NCBI RefSeq assembly: GCF_013042245.1
Contig: NZ_JABDQL010000025.1
Span: 97,686-161,685, forward strand
DNA length: 64,000 bases
Direction of reading: 5' to 3'
From: Winogradskyella sp.
Lineage (GTDB): Bacteria > Bacteroidota > Bacteroidia > Flavobacteriales > Flavobacteriaceae
The notes beneath the pieces were generated by a model. That model had not been told where the DNA came from and searched no databases. It worked only from the letters and a program-made list of their open reading frames with translations. Below, in pieces: positions 19,553 to 28,556 of this stretch (position 1 is the first letter of the stretch; each line of letters starts with the position of its first letter). The position numbers and the translations under genes are program-made.

Positions 19553-20848
19553 TTAATAATGACACTTACCGCATTCTAATCCGCCCATTTGAGCTGCAGT
19601 TAACTGCTCCACTCCATATTTCTTAGATAATTGCTCATGGATTTTGGTATAGTATGCGTTGTCTTTAACTTTTACATTTGTTTCTCTATGGCAGTTAATA
19701 CACCAGCCCATTGTTAATGGCGCATGCTGATACATTATTTCCATTTCTTCAACTGGACCATGACACGTCTGACATTCTAACCCTGCCACAGAAACGTGCT
19801 GAGAGTGATTAAAGTAAGCAAAGTCTGGTAAGTTGTGTATACGTATCCATTTTACAGGACTTGTATCGCCTGTGTATTTTTGATTATCTGCATCCCAACC
19901 AACTGCTTTGTATAATTTTTGAATCTCTGCGTTGTAATCTACACCGTATTCTTGACCTTCTGCTAGGGTTTCTGGAGCAACTTCTCCTATACTCTTATGA
20001 CAGTTCATACACACATTCAATGAAGGAATACCAGAATGCTTACTTACTCTTGCTGAAGAGTGGCAATATTTACAATCTATTTTATTATCACCAGCGTGTA
20101 TTCTGTGTGAATAATGTATTGGCTGTACTGGCTCGTAACCTTGATCAATTCCAACTTGCATTAAATACCCATAAACAAAATACCCACTTGCTAATAATAA
20201 TACAATTGAAGTGACTAATACTAAGAATTGGTTTTGTACAAAAGCTTTCCAAATTGGCGTTCTTTTTTCAGTTTCTGGCACCTGAACCCCTTTTGCATCT
20301 GCGAATCGCTTTAAAGTGCGATTTACCAAAACTAAGGCCATGGCTAATAAGCCAAACAATAAAGCTAATGCACCTAATATTATTGAATTTGAAGTTGAAT
20401 CGCCTGTTTGACCACCTTCACCTGAAACAAGTACCGGAGGTTTTGGAGGTTCTGGTTTTGGCTGTGCTGTATAAGCCAAAATATCAGATATATCTTGGTC
20501 ACTCAAAAGCGGAAACGCGTTCATCGCTGTTTGATTATACTCGTTCCAGATTTTATTGGCATAAGCATCTCCAGATTTTATTAAAGCAGCACTATTTCTT
20601 ATCCAGCTATTTAACCACTCCCTGTCTAAACCTTCATCTTCATAAAGCCTTGCTTCAACGTTACGTAAAGCAGGACCCGTCATTTTTTTATCTAACTTAT
20701 GACAAGCTGCACACTGTGCGTTAAATAAAGATTTTCCATTTGCTGGATCACCCTCTTGGGCCAAAACGGTAGTTGAAAACGTAAGTAATAATATGAAACC
20801 TAAACGAAGAATGCTTGAGGTTAAATTACGGTAGATAACGTGTTTCAT
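19553..20848 (-). CDS. actA: ACIII multiheme cytochrome c subunit ActA with extra N-terminal class I heme domain
   Basis: Six CxxCH motifs: CAACH, CKYCH, CMNCH, CQTCH, CINCH, CGKCH; signal peptide and internal TM helix. Confidence 0.88.
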   Translation of the reverse strand: MKHVIYRNLTSSILRLGFILLLTFSTTVLAQEGDPANGKSLFNAQCAACHKLDKKMTGPALRNVEARLYEDEGLDREWLNSWIRNSAALIKSGDAYANKIWNEYNQTAMNAFPLLSDQDISDILAYTAQPKPEPPKPPVLVSGEGGQTGDSTSNSIILGALALLFGLLAMALVLVNRTLKRFADAKGVQVPETEKRTPIWKAFVQNQFLVLVTSIVLLLASGYFVYGYLMQVGIDQGYEPVQPIHYSHRIHAGDNKIDCKYCHSSARVSKHSGIPSLNVCMNCHKSIGEVAPETLAEGQEYGVDYNAEIQKLYKAVGWDADNQKYTGDTSPVKWIRIHNLPDFAYFNHSQHVSVAGLECQTCHGPVEEMEIMYQHAPLTMGWCINCHRETNVKVKDNAYYTKIHEQLSKKYGVEQLTAAQMGGLECGKCHY

Positions 20849-21015
20849 ATGTGTAATTGAATTATCTTCTAAAATTTGGTACGATTTTTTCAGTAATTAT
20901 GATAAAAATCATGTTTCTAAAAACTCAGGCAAAAATAAGGTATAAAGTCGATTTTATAAATGTTACATAAGTCATAATATACAATTTATACACATTCTAA
21001 ATAACAATTTATCCC

Positions 21016-21043
21016 TTGAATACGTTAAGAAAATATAACTTTG
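21016..21043 (+). promoter_or_regulatory. Bacteroidota-type promoter for the SPOR-domain gene
   Basis: TTG-N17-TAACTTTG matching TTTG/TAnnTTTG, ~20 bp upstream of the ATG at 21062. Confidence 0.5.
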
Positions 21044-21061
21044 TAACACAAACAGAAGATT

Positions 21062-21439
21062 ATGAATAAATTAAATATAAAAATGTTACATTTTTTAATA
21101 CTCACTGGCTTTTCTATGGCAATATTTGCACAAGATGCAACTGTAACTGTTAATCAGCCAGAAGCTATCAATAAGCTTTTAGAGTTCAAAAAAGATACGC
21201 GAACGGTTGAAACCTTTAGGATACAGATTTATAGTGGTGACAGTTCTTTTAGAGCTAAAAAAGTTAAATCTGAGTTTAGAGAAAAGTATGGCGAATGGCC
21301 AACAGAAATGGTTTTTAATACGCCAAATTATAAAATTTGGGTTGGCAATTTTAGAAGCCGTTTGGAAGCAGACCGTGCTTTACTTCGTATTAAAAAAAAT
21401 TATATAAATGCTTTTATTTTTAAACCTAAAAAGGATTAA
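21062..21439 (+). CDS. Secreted SPOR domain-containing protein
   Basis: Signal peptide; VETFRIQIYSGDSSFRAKKVKSEFREKYGEWPTEMVFNTPNYKIWVGNFRSRLEADRALLRIKK is SPOR-like. Confidence 0.8.
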   Translation: MNKLNIKMLHFLILTGFSMAIFAQDATVTVNQPEAINKLLEFKKDTRTVETFRIQIYSGDSSFRAKKVKSEFREKYGEWPTEMVFNTPNYKIWVGNFRSRLEADRALLRIKKNYINAFIFKPKKD

Positions 21440-21494
21440 TATTTCATTTTAAACCAGTATAAGAGCCGAAATCAAATATTGATTCTGGCTTCGT

Positions 21495-22582
21495 TTATTT
21501 AATAATTATTTTCTTTTCTAAGGTGACAAGTTCAGTCTCAAGCTTTAAAAAATAAATACCTTGCTTAAGCCGAGAAACGTCAATTGAGTTTTGGTTTTCT
21601 CTTTAAAACTCTTTTTTCTAAAATATCAAAGAATCAAAGAATGAAACAGAATAATCTGGATTCGAAATATTACTAGTGACATAAAGAATGTCGTTAGCAG
21701 AATTAGGAAATACTTTAAATTGCGATTCTAAATCAGCATTATCAATACTCAAAATACTACTTTGGACTGCGCCACTTAAAACAGTCATGTTACTACATAA
21801 TGATTGTGTTGTTGCAGTTTCCTGTACCCAAGTTCCTAAAGTTAAATCGGGCGGGTTTGGTAAAGATGCTTCGGTATTTGAAAAAGGATATAAACATTAT
21901 TAAACCCATCATTTCCATCATCTGCAGAGATTTCCCAGCGGCTTTGTATATCGTTCCATGCTATACGCATTTTACAAAAACCTATTCCGCTACAATCTCT
22001 AGATTCCATAACGGGATCAGTAGGATCTCATAAACATAGCGCTCGTTTACTAAAGAGATTTGTTCAAAAACATAGTCATTTCCGTCTATCAAGGTATTAC
22101 ATGCATTCATTGTAATACTTTGAGAAAACAAAAAACCACCAGATGCCAAAACACAGGCAAACTAAACTTGATTATAATACTTCAAAATCTAATTAATTTT
22201 GTGAAGAGAATATTCCAACTAAAGTTAAATAAAGGTAAAGTCTGTATATGGCGATCTATGGCTTATGGATTGACCTCCACCTGTATTCCCAATCATAGCA
22301 GAATTCATTGTTGACTAAAACAACCATGAACTGGTCCACGACCTCTTAAATCTGGTAAAGCAATTGTCGTTTGTCCGACACCACCATAGGTCGTTCCTAT
22401 AATTGAAAACAAAGCTGTATTTTGAGCCATAGGAAGTAACTGTCCTTCAGATTTTACCCAACCTACCGGAGCAAAGTTACCAACAAACATTCTAATCTCT
22501 TCTATATAAGCATCTTGAGCATTAGATAAATTGACTGAGCACAGAGCGACAATCAGTAAAAAAGTGTAATAATTTTTTTCAT
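21495..22582 (-). pseudogene. Decayed secreted phage tail-collar-like protein with T9SS C-terminal sorting domain
   Basis: N-terminus ATGAAAAAAATTATTACACTTTTTTACTGA is frameshifted in the signal peptide; the next frame reads LIVALCSVNLSNAQDAYIEEIRMFVGNFAPVGWVKSEGQLLPMAQNTALFSIIGTTYGGVGQTTIALPDLRGRGPVH; the far end reads QNSIDVSRLKQGIYFLKLETELVTLEKKIIIK*, a T9SS type A-like sorting tail. Confidence 0.8.
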
Positions 22583-22630
22583 GACTTAAAGTATTACGTT
22601 GTTTTTGAGTCTACCCATAAATAATGAATG

Positions 22631-22661
22631 AAAAAAGCACTTATTAGAAAATAAGTGCTTT
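22631..22661 (-). terminator. Intrinsic terminator downstream of infB
   Basis: aaaaaagcacttatt-agaa-aataagtgcttt hairpin with T-run on the minus strand. Confidence 0.75.
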
Positions 22662-22693
22662 GTCTACTTTTTGTCCGCTCTAAAAAGAGTTAT

Positions 22694-25429
22694 CTATTTC
22701 AAGGTCTTCTTCACTTCAACTTCTTGGAAAGCTTCTATAACGTCACCTTCTTTAATATCATTGTAATTCTTGACTTGCATACCACAATCATAACCCTTTG
22801 ATACTTCTTTGACATCGTCTTTAAATCGCTTTAGTGATGCTAATTCACCTGTATAAATTACAACACCATCACGTATTAAACGAATACCTGAATTTCTATA
22901 AATTTTTCCACTTGTAACCATACATCCTGCAATAGTTCCAATTTTAGATATCTTAAAAGTCTCGCGAATTTCGGCAGTACCAATAATCTCTTCCTTAAGC
23001 TCTGGAGATAACATTCCTTCCATAGCATCTTTAAGGTCATTAATGGCATCATAAATAATAGAGTATGTACGGATATCGATTTCTTCTTTATCTGCGATTT
23101 GACGAGCATTACCCATCGGTCGCACATTAAATCCGATAATAATAGCATCAGAAGCTGTTGCTAGTAGTACATCACTCTCAGTAATTGCACCAACACCTTT
23201 ATGAATTATATTTACCTGAATCTCTTCCGTAGATAGCTTTTGGAATGAATCTGTTAATGCTTCAACAGAACCATCCACATCACCTTTTAGGATGATATTC
23301 AACTCTTGGAAATCGCCAAGGGCAATACGCCTTCCAATTTCATCAAGTGTAATGTGACGTTGCGTTCTTACTGTTTGTTCGCGTTGCAACTGTGTACGTT
23401 TTGTAGCTATTTGCTTAGCTTCACGTTCATCTTCAAACACATTGAATTTATCACCTGCTTGTGGTGCACCATCTAAACCTAATATTGATACTGGAGTTGA
23501 CGGACCTGCTGCTTCGATGTCGTTTCCACGTTCATCTTGCATAGCTTTTACTTTACCTGAAGTTGTACCAGCTAAGACATAATCACCAACTTTTAAAGTT
23601 CCTGCTTGTACTAAAATTGTAGATACATATCCACGACCTTTGTCTAAGAATGCTTCGACAACAGTACCTTGTGCAGCTTTATTTGGATTTGCTTTGAGCT
23701 CTAATAATTCAGCTTCTAGCAATACTTTTTCTAATAATTCTTTAACACCAGTACCAAATTTAGCAGAGATATCATGAGATTGAATTTTTCCACCCCAATC
23801 TTCTACCAATAAATTCATTTGTGCTAATCCTTCTTTTACTTTTTCAGGATTTGCATCTGGCTTATCTATTTTATTAATTGCAAAAACAATAGGCACTCCT
23901 GCGGCTTGCGCATGAGAAATCGCTTCTTTTGTTTGTGGCATGATATCATCATCCGCAGCTGCTACAATAATTGCTATATCTGTAACTTGTGCACCACGAG
24001 CACGCATTGCTGTAAAAGCTTCGTGACCAGGTGTATCTAAAAATGCAATTTTTTGACCATTCTCTAATTGAACACCGTAAGCACCAATATGCTGGGTAAT
24101 TCCTCCAGACTCTCCAGCAATTACATTTTCTTCACGTATATAATCTAATAATGATGTTTTACCATGATCTACGTGACCCATTACAGTTACGATTGGCGCA
24201 CGTTCAACTAAATCTTCTGGCTTGTCTTCTACTTCTTCAAAGGACTCTTCGATATCTGCAGTTACAAACTCTACGCTGTACCCAAATTCTTCAGCAACAA
24301 TAGTTAATGTTTCAGCATCTAAACGCTGATTCATTGTTACCATCATACCTAGAGACATACATGCAGAAATCACTTCTGTTACACCAACATTCATCATTGT
24401 AGCAACTTCACTAACGGTAACAAATTCTGTTACTTTTAGTGTTTTGCTTTCTGCTTCTTCTATTTGAGCATCAATTTCTGTTTGTTCTCTTCGTTGGTCT
24501 CTCTTTTCTCTACGGTACTTAGCACCTTTACCTTTACTACTTTTACCTTGAAGTTTTTCTAAAGTTTCTCGGATTTGCTTTTGTACATCCTCTTCGCTAG
24601 GTTCTTCTTTAACAACCTTTGGTCTATTACCACGACCCTTGTAATTTCCTCTTCTGTCGTTCTTATTATTTGATTTTCCTGGATCTCCTGGCTTGCTAAT
24701 TCTTCTTCGCTTACGTTTATTAGAATTATCACCAGCTTTAGGTTTATCTTCTTTTTTCTTTTTAGGCTTATTGAATTGAGTTAAATCAATCTTTTTTCCT
24801 GTAATATTTGGTCCGCTAAGTTTTTTATACTGTGTTTTAATCTTTTCATCTACTGGCTCAGAAGTAGACTTAGATTCTTCCTTAGTATCTTCCTTATTAT
24901 CTTCCTTTTTAGCTTCAATTACTTTAGGCTTTTCTTCTGCTGGTGTAGGCTTTTCTTCTGCTGGTGTAGGCTTTTCTTTTTTAGCTTTTGCTTGTGCTTT
25001 TGGCTTAGTCACAGGAGCCTCTTTTTTTTCTACTTCAGCTTTAGGTTCTTCTTTCTTAGGTGTTTCAGCTTTTGGTTTATTACCTTCCAAATCTATTTTA
25101 CCAACTTGTTTTGGACCAGAAAGTTCTGCCTTAGCCTTAAGAACCGTTTCTTTTGCAGCCTCTTCTTTAGCTTTTTCTTCGAGCTCACGCTCACGTTTTT
25201 CTCTAAGCGCTTCTTTTTCTTTCAACTTTGCTTCGCTGACCTCTTGCGCTTTTTCACGTTTAGTTGCATCGGTCTGAAATTCATCAGCCAATGTATCGTA
25301 AACATCTTGAGAGATTTTTGTATTAGGGCTTTTCTCTATCTCGATACCTTTGGATTCTAAGAAATCCACAGCACGATCTAAAGAGATATTTAATTCCCTA
25401 AGTACTTTATTTATTCTAATTTGAGCCAT
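22694..25429 (-). CDS. infB: Translation initiation factor IF-2
   Basis: [38 protein letters not shown]; low-complexity K/E/P-rich N-terminus. Confidence 0.97.
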   Translation of the reverse strand: MAQIRINKVLRELNISLDRAVDFLESKGIEIEKSPNTKISQDVYDTLADEFQTDATKREKAQEVSEAKLKEKEALREKRERELEEKAKEEAAKETVLKAKAELSGPKQVGKIDLEGNKPKAETPKKEEPKAEVEKKEAPVTKPKAQAKAKKEKPTPAEEKPTPAEEKPKVIEAKKEDNKEDTKEESKSTSEPVDEKIKTQYKKLSGPNITGKKIDLTQFNKPKKKKEDKPKAGDNSNKRKRRRISKPGDPGKSNNKNDRRGNYKGRGNRPKVVKEEPSEEDVQKQIRETLEKLQGKSSKGKGAKYRREKRDQRREQTEIDAQIEEAESKTLKVTEFVTVSEVATMMNVGVTEVISACMSLGMMVTMNQRLDAETLTIVAEEFGYSVEFVTADIEESFEEVEDKPEDLVERAPIVTVMGHVDHGKTSLLDYIREENVIAGESGGITQHIGAYGVQLENGQKIAFLDTPGHEAFTAMRARGAQVTDIAIIVAAADDDIMPQTKEAISHAQAAGVPIVFAINKIDKPDANPEKVKEGLAQMNLLVEDWGGKIQSHDISAKFGTGVKELLEKVLLEAELLELKANPNKAAQGTVVEAFLDKGRGYVSTILVQAGTLKVGDYVLAGTTSGKVKAMQDERGNDIEAAGPSTPVSILGLDGAPQAGDKFNVFEDEREAKQIATKRTQLQREQTVRTQRHITLDEIGRRIALGDFQELNIILKGDVDGSVEALTDSFQKLSTEEIQVNIIHKGVGAITESDVLLATASDAIIIGFNVRPMGNARQIADKEEIDIRTYSIIYDAINDLKDAMEGMLSPELKEEIIGTAEIRETFKISKIGTIAGCMVTSGKIYRNSGIRLIRDGVVIYTGELASLKRFKDDVKEVSKGYDCGMQVKNYNDIKEGDVIEAFQEVEVKKTLK

Positions 25430-25492
25430 AAATGCTTTTATATAATCCTAAATATATAGTTTACCAATCAATTTGCAAAAATTGGTAAGTTT

Positions 25493-26725
25493 TTAGTCTT
25501 CGAATTCTTCTTTTAAAATTCTGATAACGTCTGTAATTGTTTCTTCTTCTAAGTCTGTACGCTTCACAAGGTCGTTAACATCTTGTTCTAAAATACTTTT
25601 TGCTGTATCTAGACCTGCTTTGCTAAACTCTTGGATAATCCATCCTTCGATTTCATCAGAGAACTCACTTAATTCTACATCTTCTTCTGCACCTTCTCTA
25701 AAGACATCAATTTCGTAACCTGTTAATTTACCAGCCAATCTAATGTTGTGACCACCACGACCGATTGCTTTAGATACTTCTTCTGGCTTTAATAACACTT
25801 CTGCTCGCATGTTTTCTTCATCTAATTTTAAAGAAGTTACTCTTGCAGGACTTAAAGCACGTGTGATAAATAACTGGATATTATTGGTGTAATTGATAAC
25901 ATCAATATTTTCGTTCCCTAATTCACGGACAATACCGTGGATTCTAGAACCTTTCATACCAACACAAGCACCAACTGGGTCTATCCTATCGTCATAAGAG
26001 TCTACGGCGACTTTCGCTTTTTCACCTGGAATACGAACTACACTTTTAACTGTGATTAAACCATCGAACACCTCAGGAATTTCCTGCTCAAATAATTTTT
26101 CTAAGAACAATGGCGATGTTCTAGACATAATTATCGCTGGCTTGCTTCCTTTGAGCTCTACACTTTCTATAACACCTCTTACATTTTCTCCTTTGCGGAA
26201 AAAGTCTGAAGGTATTTGCTTGTCTTTTGGTAAAATAATTTCGTTACCATCATCATCTAATAAAATAATTGCTCTGTGACGTATGTGATGTACCTCAGCC
26301 GTATAGATTTCACCTTCAAGCTCTTTGAATTGCTTATATATGTTGGTATTATCGTGTTCATGAATTTTAGAAATTAAGTTTTGCTTTAATGCTAAAATAG
26401 AGCGTCTTCCTAATTGATGAAGTTTTACTTCTTCTGCAACATCTTCTCCAACTTCAAAATCTGGTTCAATTTTTTGAGCTTCAGATAATTCTATTTCTTG
26501 ATTTTCGTCCTCTACCTCACCATTAGCAACAACAATTCTGTTTCTCCAAATCTCTAAATCTCCTTTATCTGGATTAATGATAATATCAAAGTTATCGTCA
26601 TCACCATATTTCTTCTTTAACGCATTACGCAATACATCTTCTAGTATTGCCATAAGCGTAACTCTATCTATTAATTTATCATCTTTAAAATCCGAAAATG
26701 ATTCAATTAACGCTAAATTTTCCAT
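25493..26725 (-). CDS. nusA: Transcription termination/antitermination factor NusA
   Basis: S1/KH domain sequence RIDPVGACVGMKGSRIHGIVRELGNENIDVI; located between rimP and infB. Confidence 0.97.
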   Translation of the reverse strand: MENLALIESFSDFKDDKLIDRVTLMAILEDVLRNALKKKYGDDDNFDIIINPDKGDLEIWRNRIVVANGEVEDENQEIELSEAQKIEPDFEVGEDVAEEVKLHQLGRRSILALKQNLISKIHEHDNTNIYKQFKELEGEIYTAEVHHIRHRAIILLDDDGNEIILPKDKQIPSDFFRKGENVRGVIESVELKGSKPAIIMSRTSPLFLEKLFEQEIPEVFDGLITVKSVVRIPGEKAKVAVDSYDDRIDPVGACVGMKGSRIHGIVRELGNENIDVINYTNNIQLFITRALSPARVTSLKLDEENMRAEVLLKPEEVSKAIGRGGHNIRLAGKLTGYEIDVFREGAEEDVELSEFSDEIEGWIIQEFSKAGLDTAKSILEQDVNDLVKRTDLEEETITDVIRILKEEFED

Positions 26726-26736
26726 ATTAACAGGAC

Positions 26737-27201
26737 TTAAAATTTTATTTTAACTTTTGCTTCTTTAATATTTTCTAAAGCGATTGTAGCCTCTTTGGTT
26801 ACAGTCACTTTTCCTTTTCCTACTGGTTTTGGTTCTCGAGTTTTCCATGTTAAATGAATGGATTCTTCGTCAGCCTTTACCAATTGACCTTCTATGTTTT
26901 GATCGTCCTTTGTTTTAATTTCCAAATTACGTCCTACATTTTTCTTATACTGTCTTGGCATCGTTAAAGGTGATGCGGCACCTGCAGAAAGCACTTCTAG
27001 AGAAAAATCTTCTTCTTCTCTATCTAAGTTATGCTCGATTGCTCTGCTAATAAACATACAATCTTCTACCAAGACACCTTTATCACCATCGATTACTATT
27101 TTGATAGCATTGTCTAGTCCAAAAGTAAAGCTTATAAGAAATAAGTCTTGACGTTCTTCAAGAGCGTTTTGTAATAATTCTTCTACCTTATTTTTTAACA
27201 T
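26737..27201 (-). CDS. rimP: Ribosome maturation factor RimP
   Basis: MLKNKVEELLQNALEERQDLFLISFTFG...; the track start at 27237 falls inside a terminator-like hairpin, so ATG at 27201 is preferred. Confidence 0.92.
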   Translation of the reverse strand: MLKNKVEELLQNALEERQDLFLISFTFGLDNAIKIVIDGDKGVLVEDCMFISRAIEHNLDREEEDFSLEVLSAGAASPLTMPRQYKKNVGRNLEIKTKDDQNIEGQLVKADEESIHLTWKTREPKPVGKGKVTVTKEATIALENIKEAKVKIKF

Positions 27202-27209
27202 ACAGCTAT

Positions 27210-27235
27210 AAAAAGAGGGGACTTTTCGTCCCCTC
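27210..27235 (-). promoter_or_regulatory. Terminator-like hairpin in the rimP-nusA-infB leader (putative attenuator)
   Basis: Minus strand GAGGGGAC-GAAAA-GTCCCCTC-TTTTT: perfect 8-bp stem plus U5, 8 nt before the rimP ATG. Confidence 0.75.
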
Positions 27236-27263
27236 ATAATCTTAGTTTCCTTAAACAGAGTTG

Positions 27264-27294
27264 CAAATATACGATATATATTGTGTTTTACAAA
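27264..27294 (-). promoter_or_regulatory. Consensus Bacteroidota promoter for rimP-nusA-infB
   Basis: Minus strand TTTG-N19-TATATTTG matches the TTTG-N19-TAnnTTTG consensus exactly. Confidence 0.75.
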
Positions 27295-27308
27295 GCAACA
27301 ACTTAGAT

Positions 27309-28112
27309 TTAAAAGTTCTGTTTTTTAATAGCTCGTATAGCTGAGCTATGATTATCGTCCTTCCAGGCTTTAAAACCTTTATTCTCTAGTATACTTATGT
27401 ATTCACTTATTTCACCATCTTGTAGTAAATGCATTTCAATATTTAGCTCAATAACTCTATCCAACCAATCTAAATTTTGGTCGCTTAGTATGTCTTTTTC
27501 AGTTCCTTCAATATCTATCTTTAGGTAATCAATCTTTTTAATAGCATGAGTATCTATTAATTGGTGCATCGATATACTTGGCACACTTGCATTATTCTCT
27601 TTCGACAAAATATTTAATGAATAACCATCATAACTACCGTCTTTATAATATTTGACAATATCTTCTTTTATCCATATTGCTTTGTTTTCAATAATTATAT
27701 TACTATAATCTAACGTGTTTTTTTTAGCTAACTCGTAGTTATCTTTATCCATCTCATAACCAATGATTTTTGAGTTAGGAAATAGATTTTTATAATGCCC
27801 TATTGTTACTCCAATATTACAACCTAAATCAACTATAATACACTTATTTTCATTTATCTTATTTATAGGTAAATGGTATTCTCGAAGAAAAACATCTTGA
27901 ACCGTTCTTTTATCTCTAAAACTATTTCTAACCTTAATTTCGTTTACCCATTTCTTAGGGTTGAAATTTAAATAACGTTCTTCATCAGAGACATTATTTT
28001 TAAAATATGATAATTGAAAAGCCTGAGCAATATTGAAATCTGAGATTAATCTATAGAATTTTAAAAATCTTTGTAATTCGTACTTTATTCTATTTATAAT
28101 CTTTTTTAGCAT
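27309..28112 (-). CDS. FkbM-family SAM-dependent methyltransferase
   Basis: KCIIVDLGCNIGVTIGHYKNLFPNSKIIGYEMDKDNYELAKKN ... IDYLKIDIEGTEKDIL. Confidence 0.85.
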   Translation of the reverse strand: MLKKIINRIKYELQRFLKFYRLISDFNIAQAFQLSYFKNNVSDEERYLNFNPKKWVNEIKVRNSFRDKRTVQDVFLREYHLPINKINENKCIIVDLGCNIGVTIGHYKNLFPNSKIIGYEMDKDNYELAKKNTLDYSNIIIENKAIWIKEDIVKYYKDGSYDGYSLNILSKENNASVPSISMHQLIDTHAIKKIDYLKIDIEGTEKDILSDQNLDWLDRVIELNIEMHLLQDGEISEYISILENKGFKAWKDDNHSSAIRAIKKQNF

Positions 28113-28287
28113 TGCTTTTTAGCTATTTTTACTAATACAATAATTTTTCTGTTGAAAAATTTATAGACTAGGTTTATAATCTCCATCTTTTATTTACCTA
28201 CAATTTAAAACAGTAAATGTAAATTTATTGAGAAATCCTGTATAAGCTGTGGTTTAAAAAAAACTATGTTCCTAATGTAGAGGAATA

Positions 28288-28320
28288 AAAAATCCTAATT
28301 CAGAATTGAATTAGGATTTT
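28288..28320 (-). terminator. Terminator downstream of tRNA-Gln
   Basis: aaaaaatcctaattcagaattgaattaggatttt inverted repeat. Confidence 0.7.
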
Positions 28321-28329
28321 AAAATTATG

Positions 28330-28402
28330 TTGGCCTACTAGGGCTCGAACCTAGACTCTTCTGGACCAAAACCAGACGTGTTGCCAGTTACACCATAGGC
28401 CA
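28330..28402 (-). tRNA. tRNA-Gln (TTG)
   Basis: Minus strand TGGCCTATGGTGTAACTGGCAACACGTCTGGTTTTGGTCCAGAAGAGTCTAGGTTCGAGCCCTAGTAGGCCA; acceptor TGGCCTA/TAGGCCA, anticodon loop TTTTGGT. Confidence 0.95.
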
Positions 28403-28556
28403 TCATCTCAAAACGAGGGTGCAAATTTATAACAAAGTTTTACTTGGACAAAAAAAATTTGAATAAATAATTGCAAATACTTAACGTTTGCTTAAAAGCA
28501 TTAGGCTGTGTTGTAATAATTACTAAATTCGCCTGCATCAATAAGAGTTCGTTTTT

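Noticed and set aside
21688-22314. Three short plus-strand ORFs at 21688, 21800 and 22060
   Set aside because: They overlap a decayed minus-strand gene whose remnants are recognisable; no independent coding support.
27201-27237. Upstream rimP start at 27237
   Set aside because: The extra residues MRGRKVPSFYSC are encoded by a GC-rich terminator-like hairpin; MLKNKVEELL matches normal RimP N-termini.
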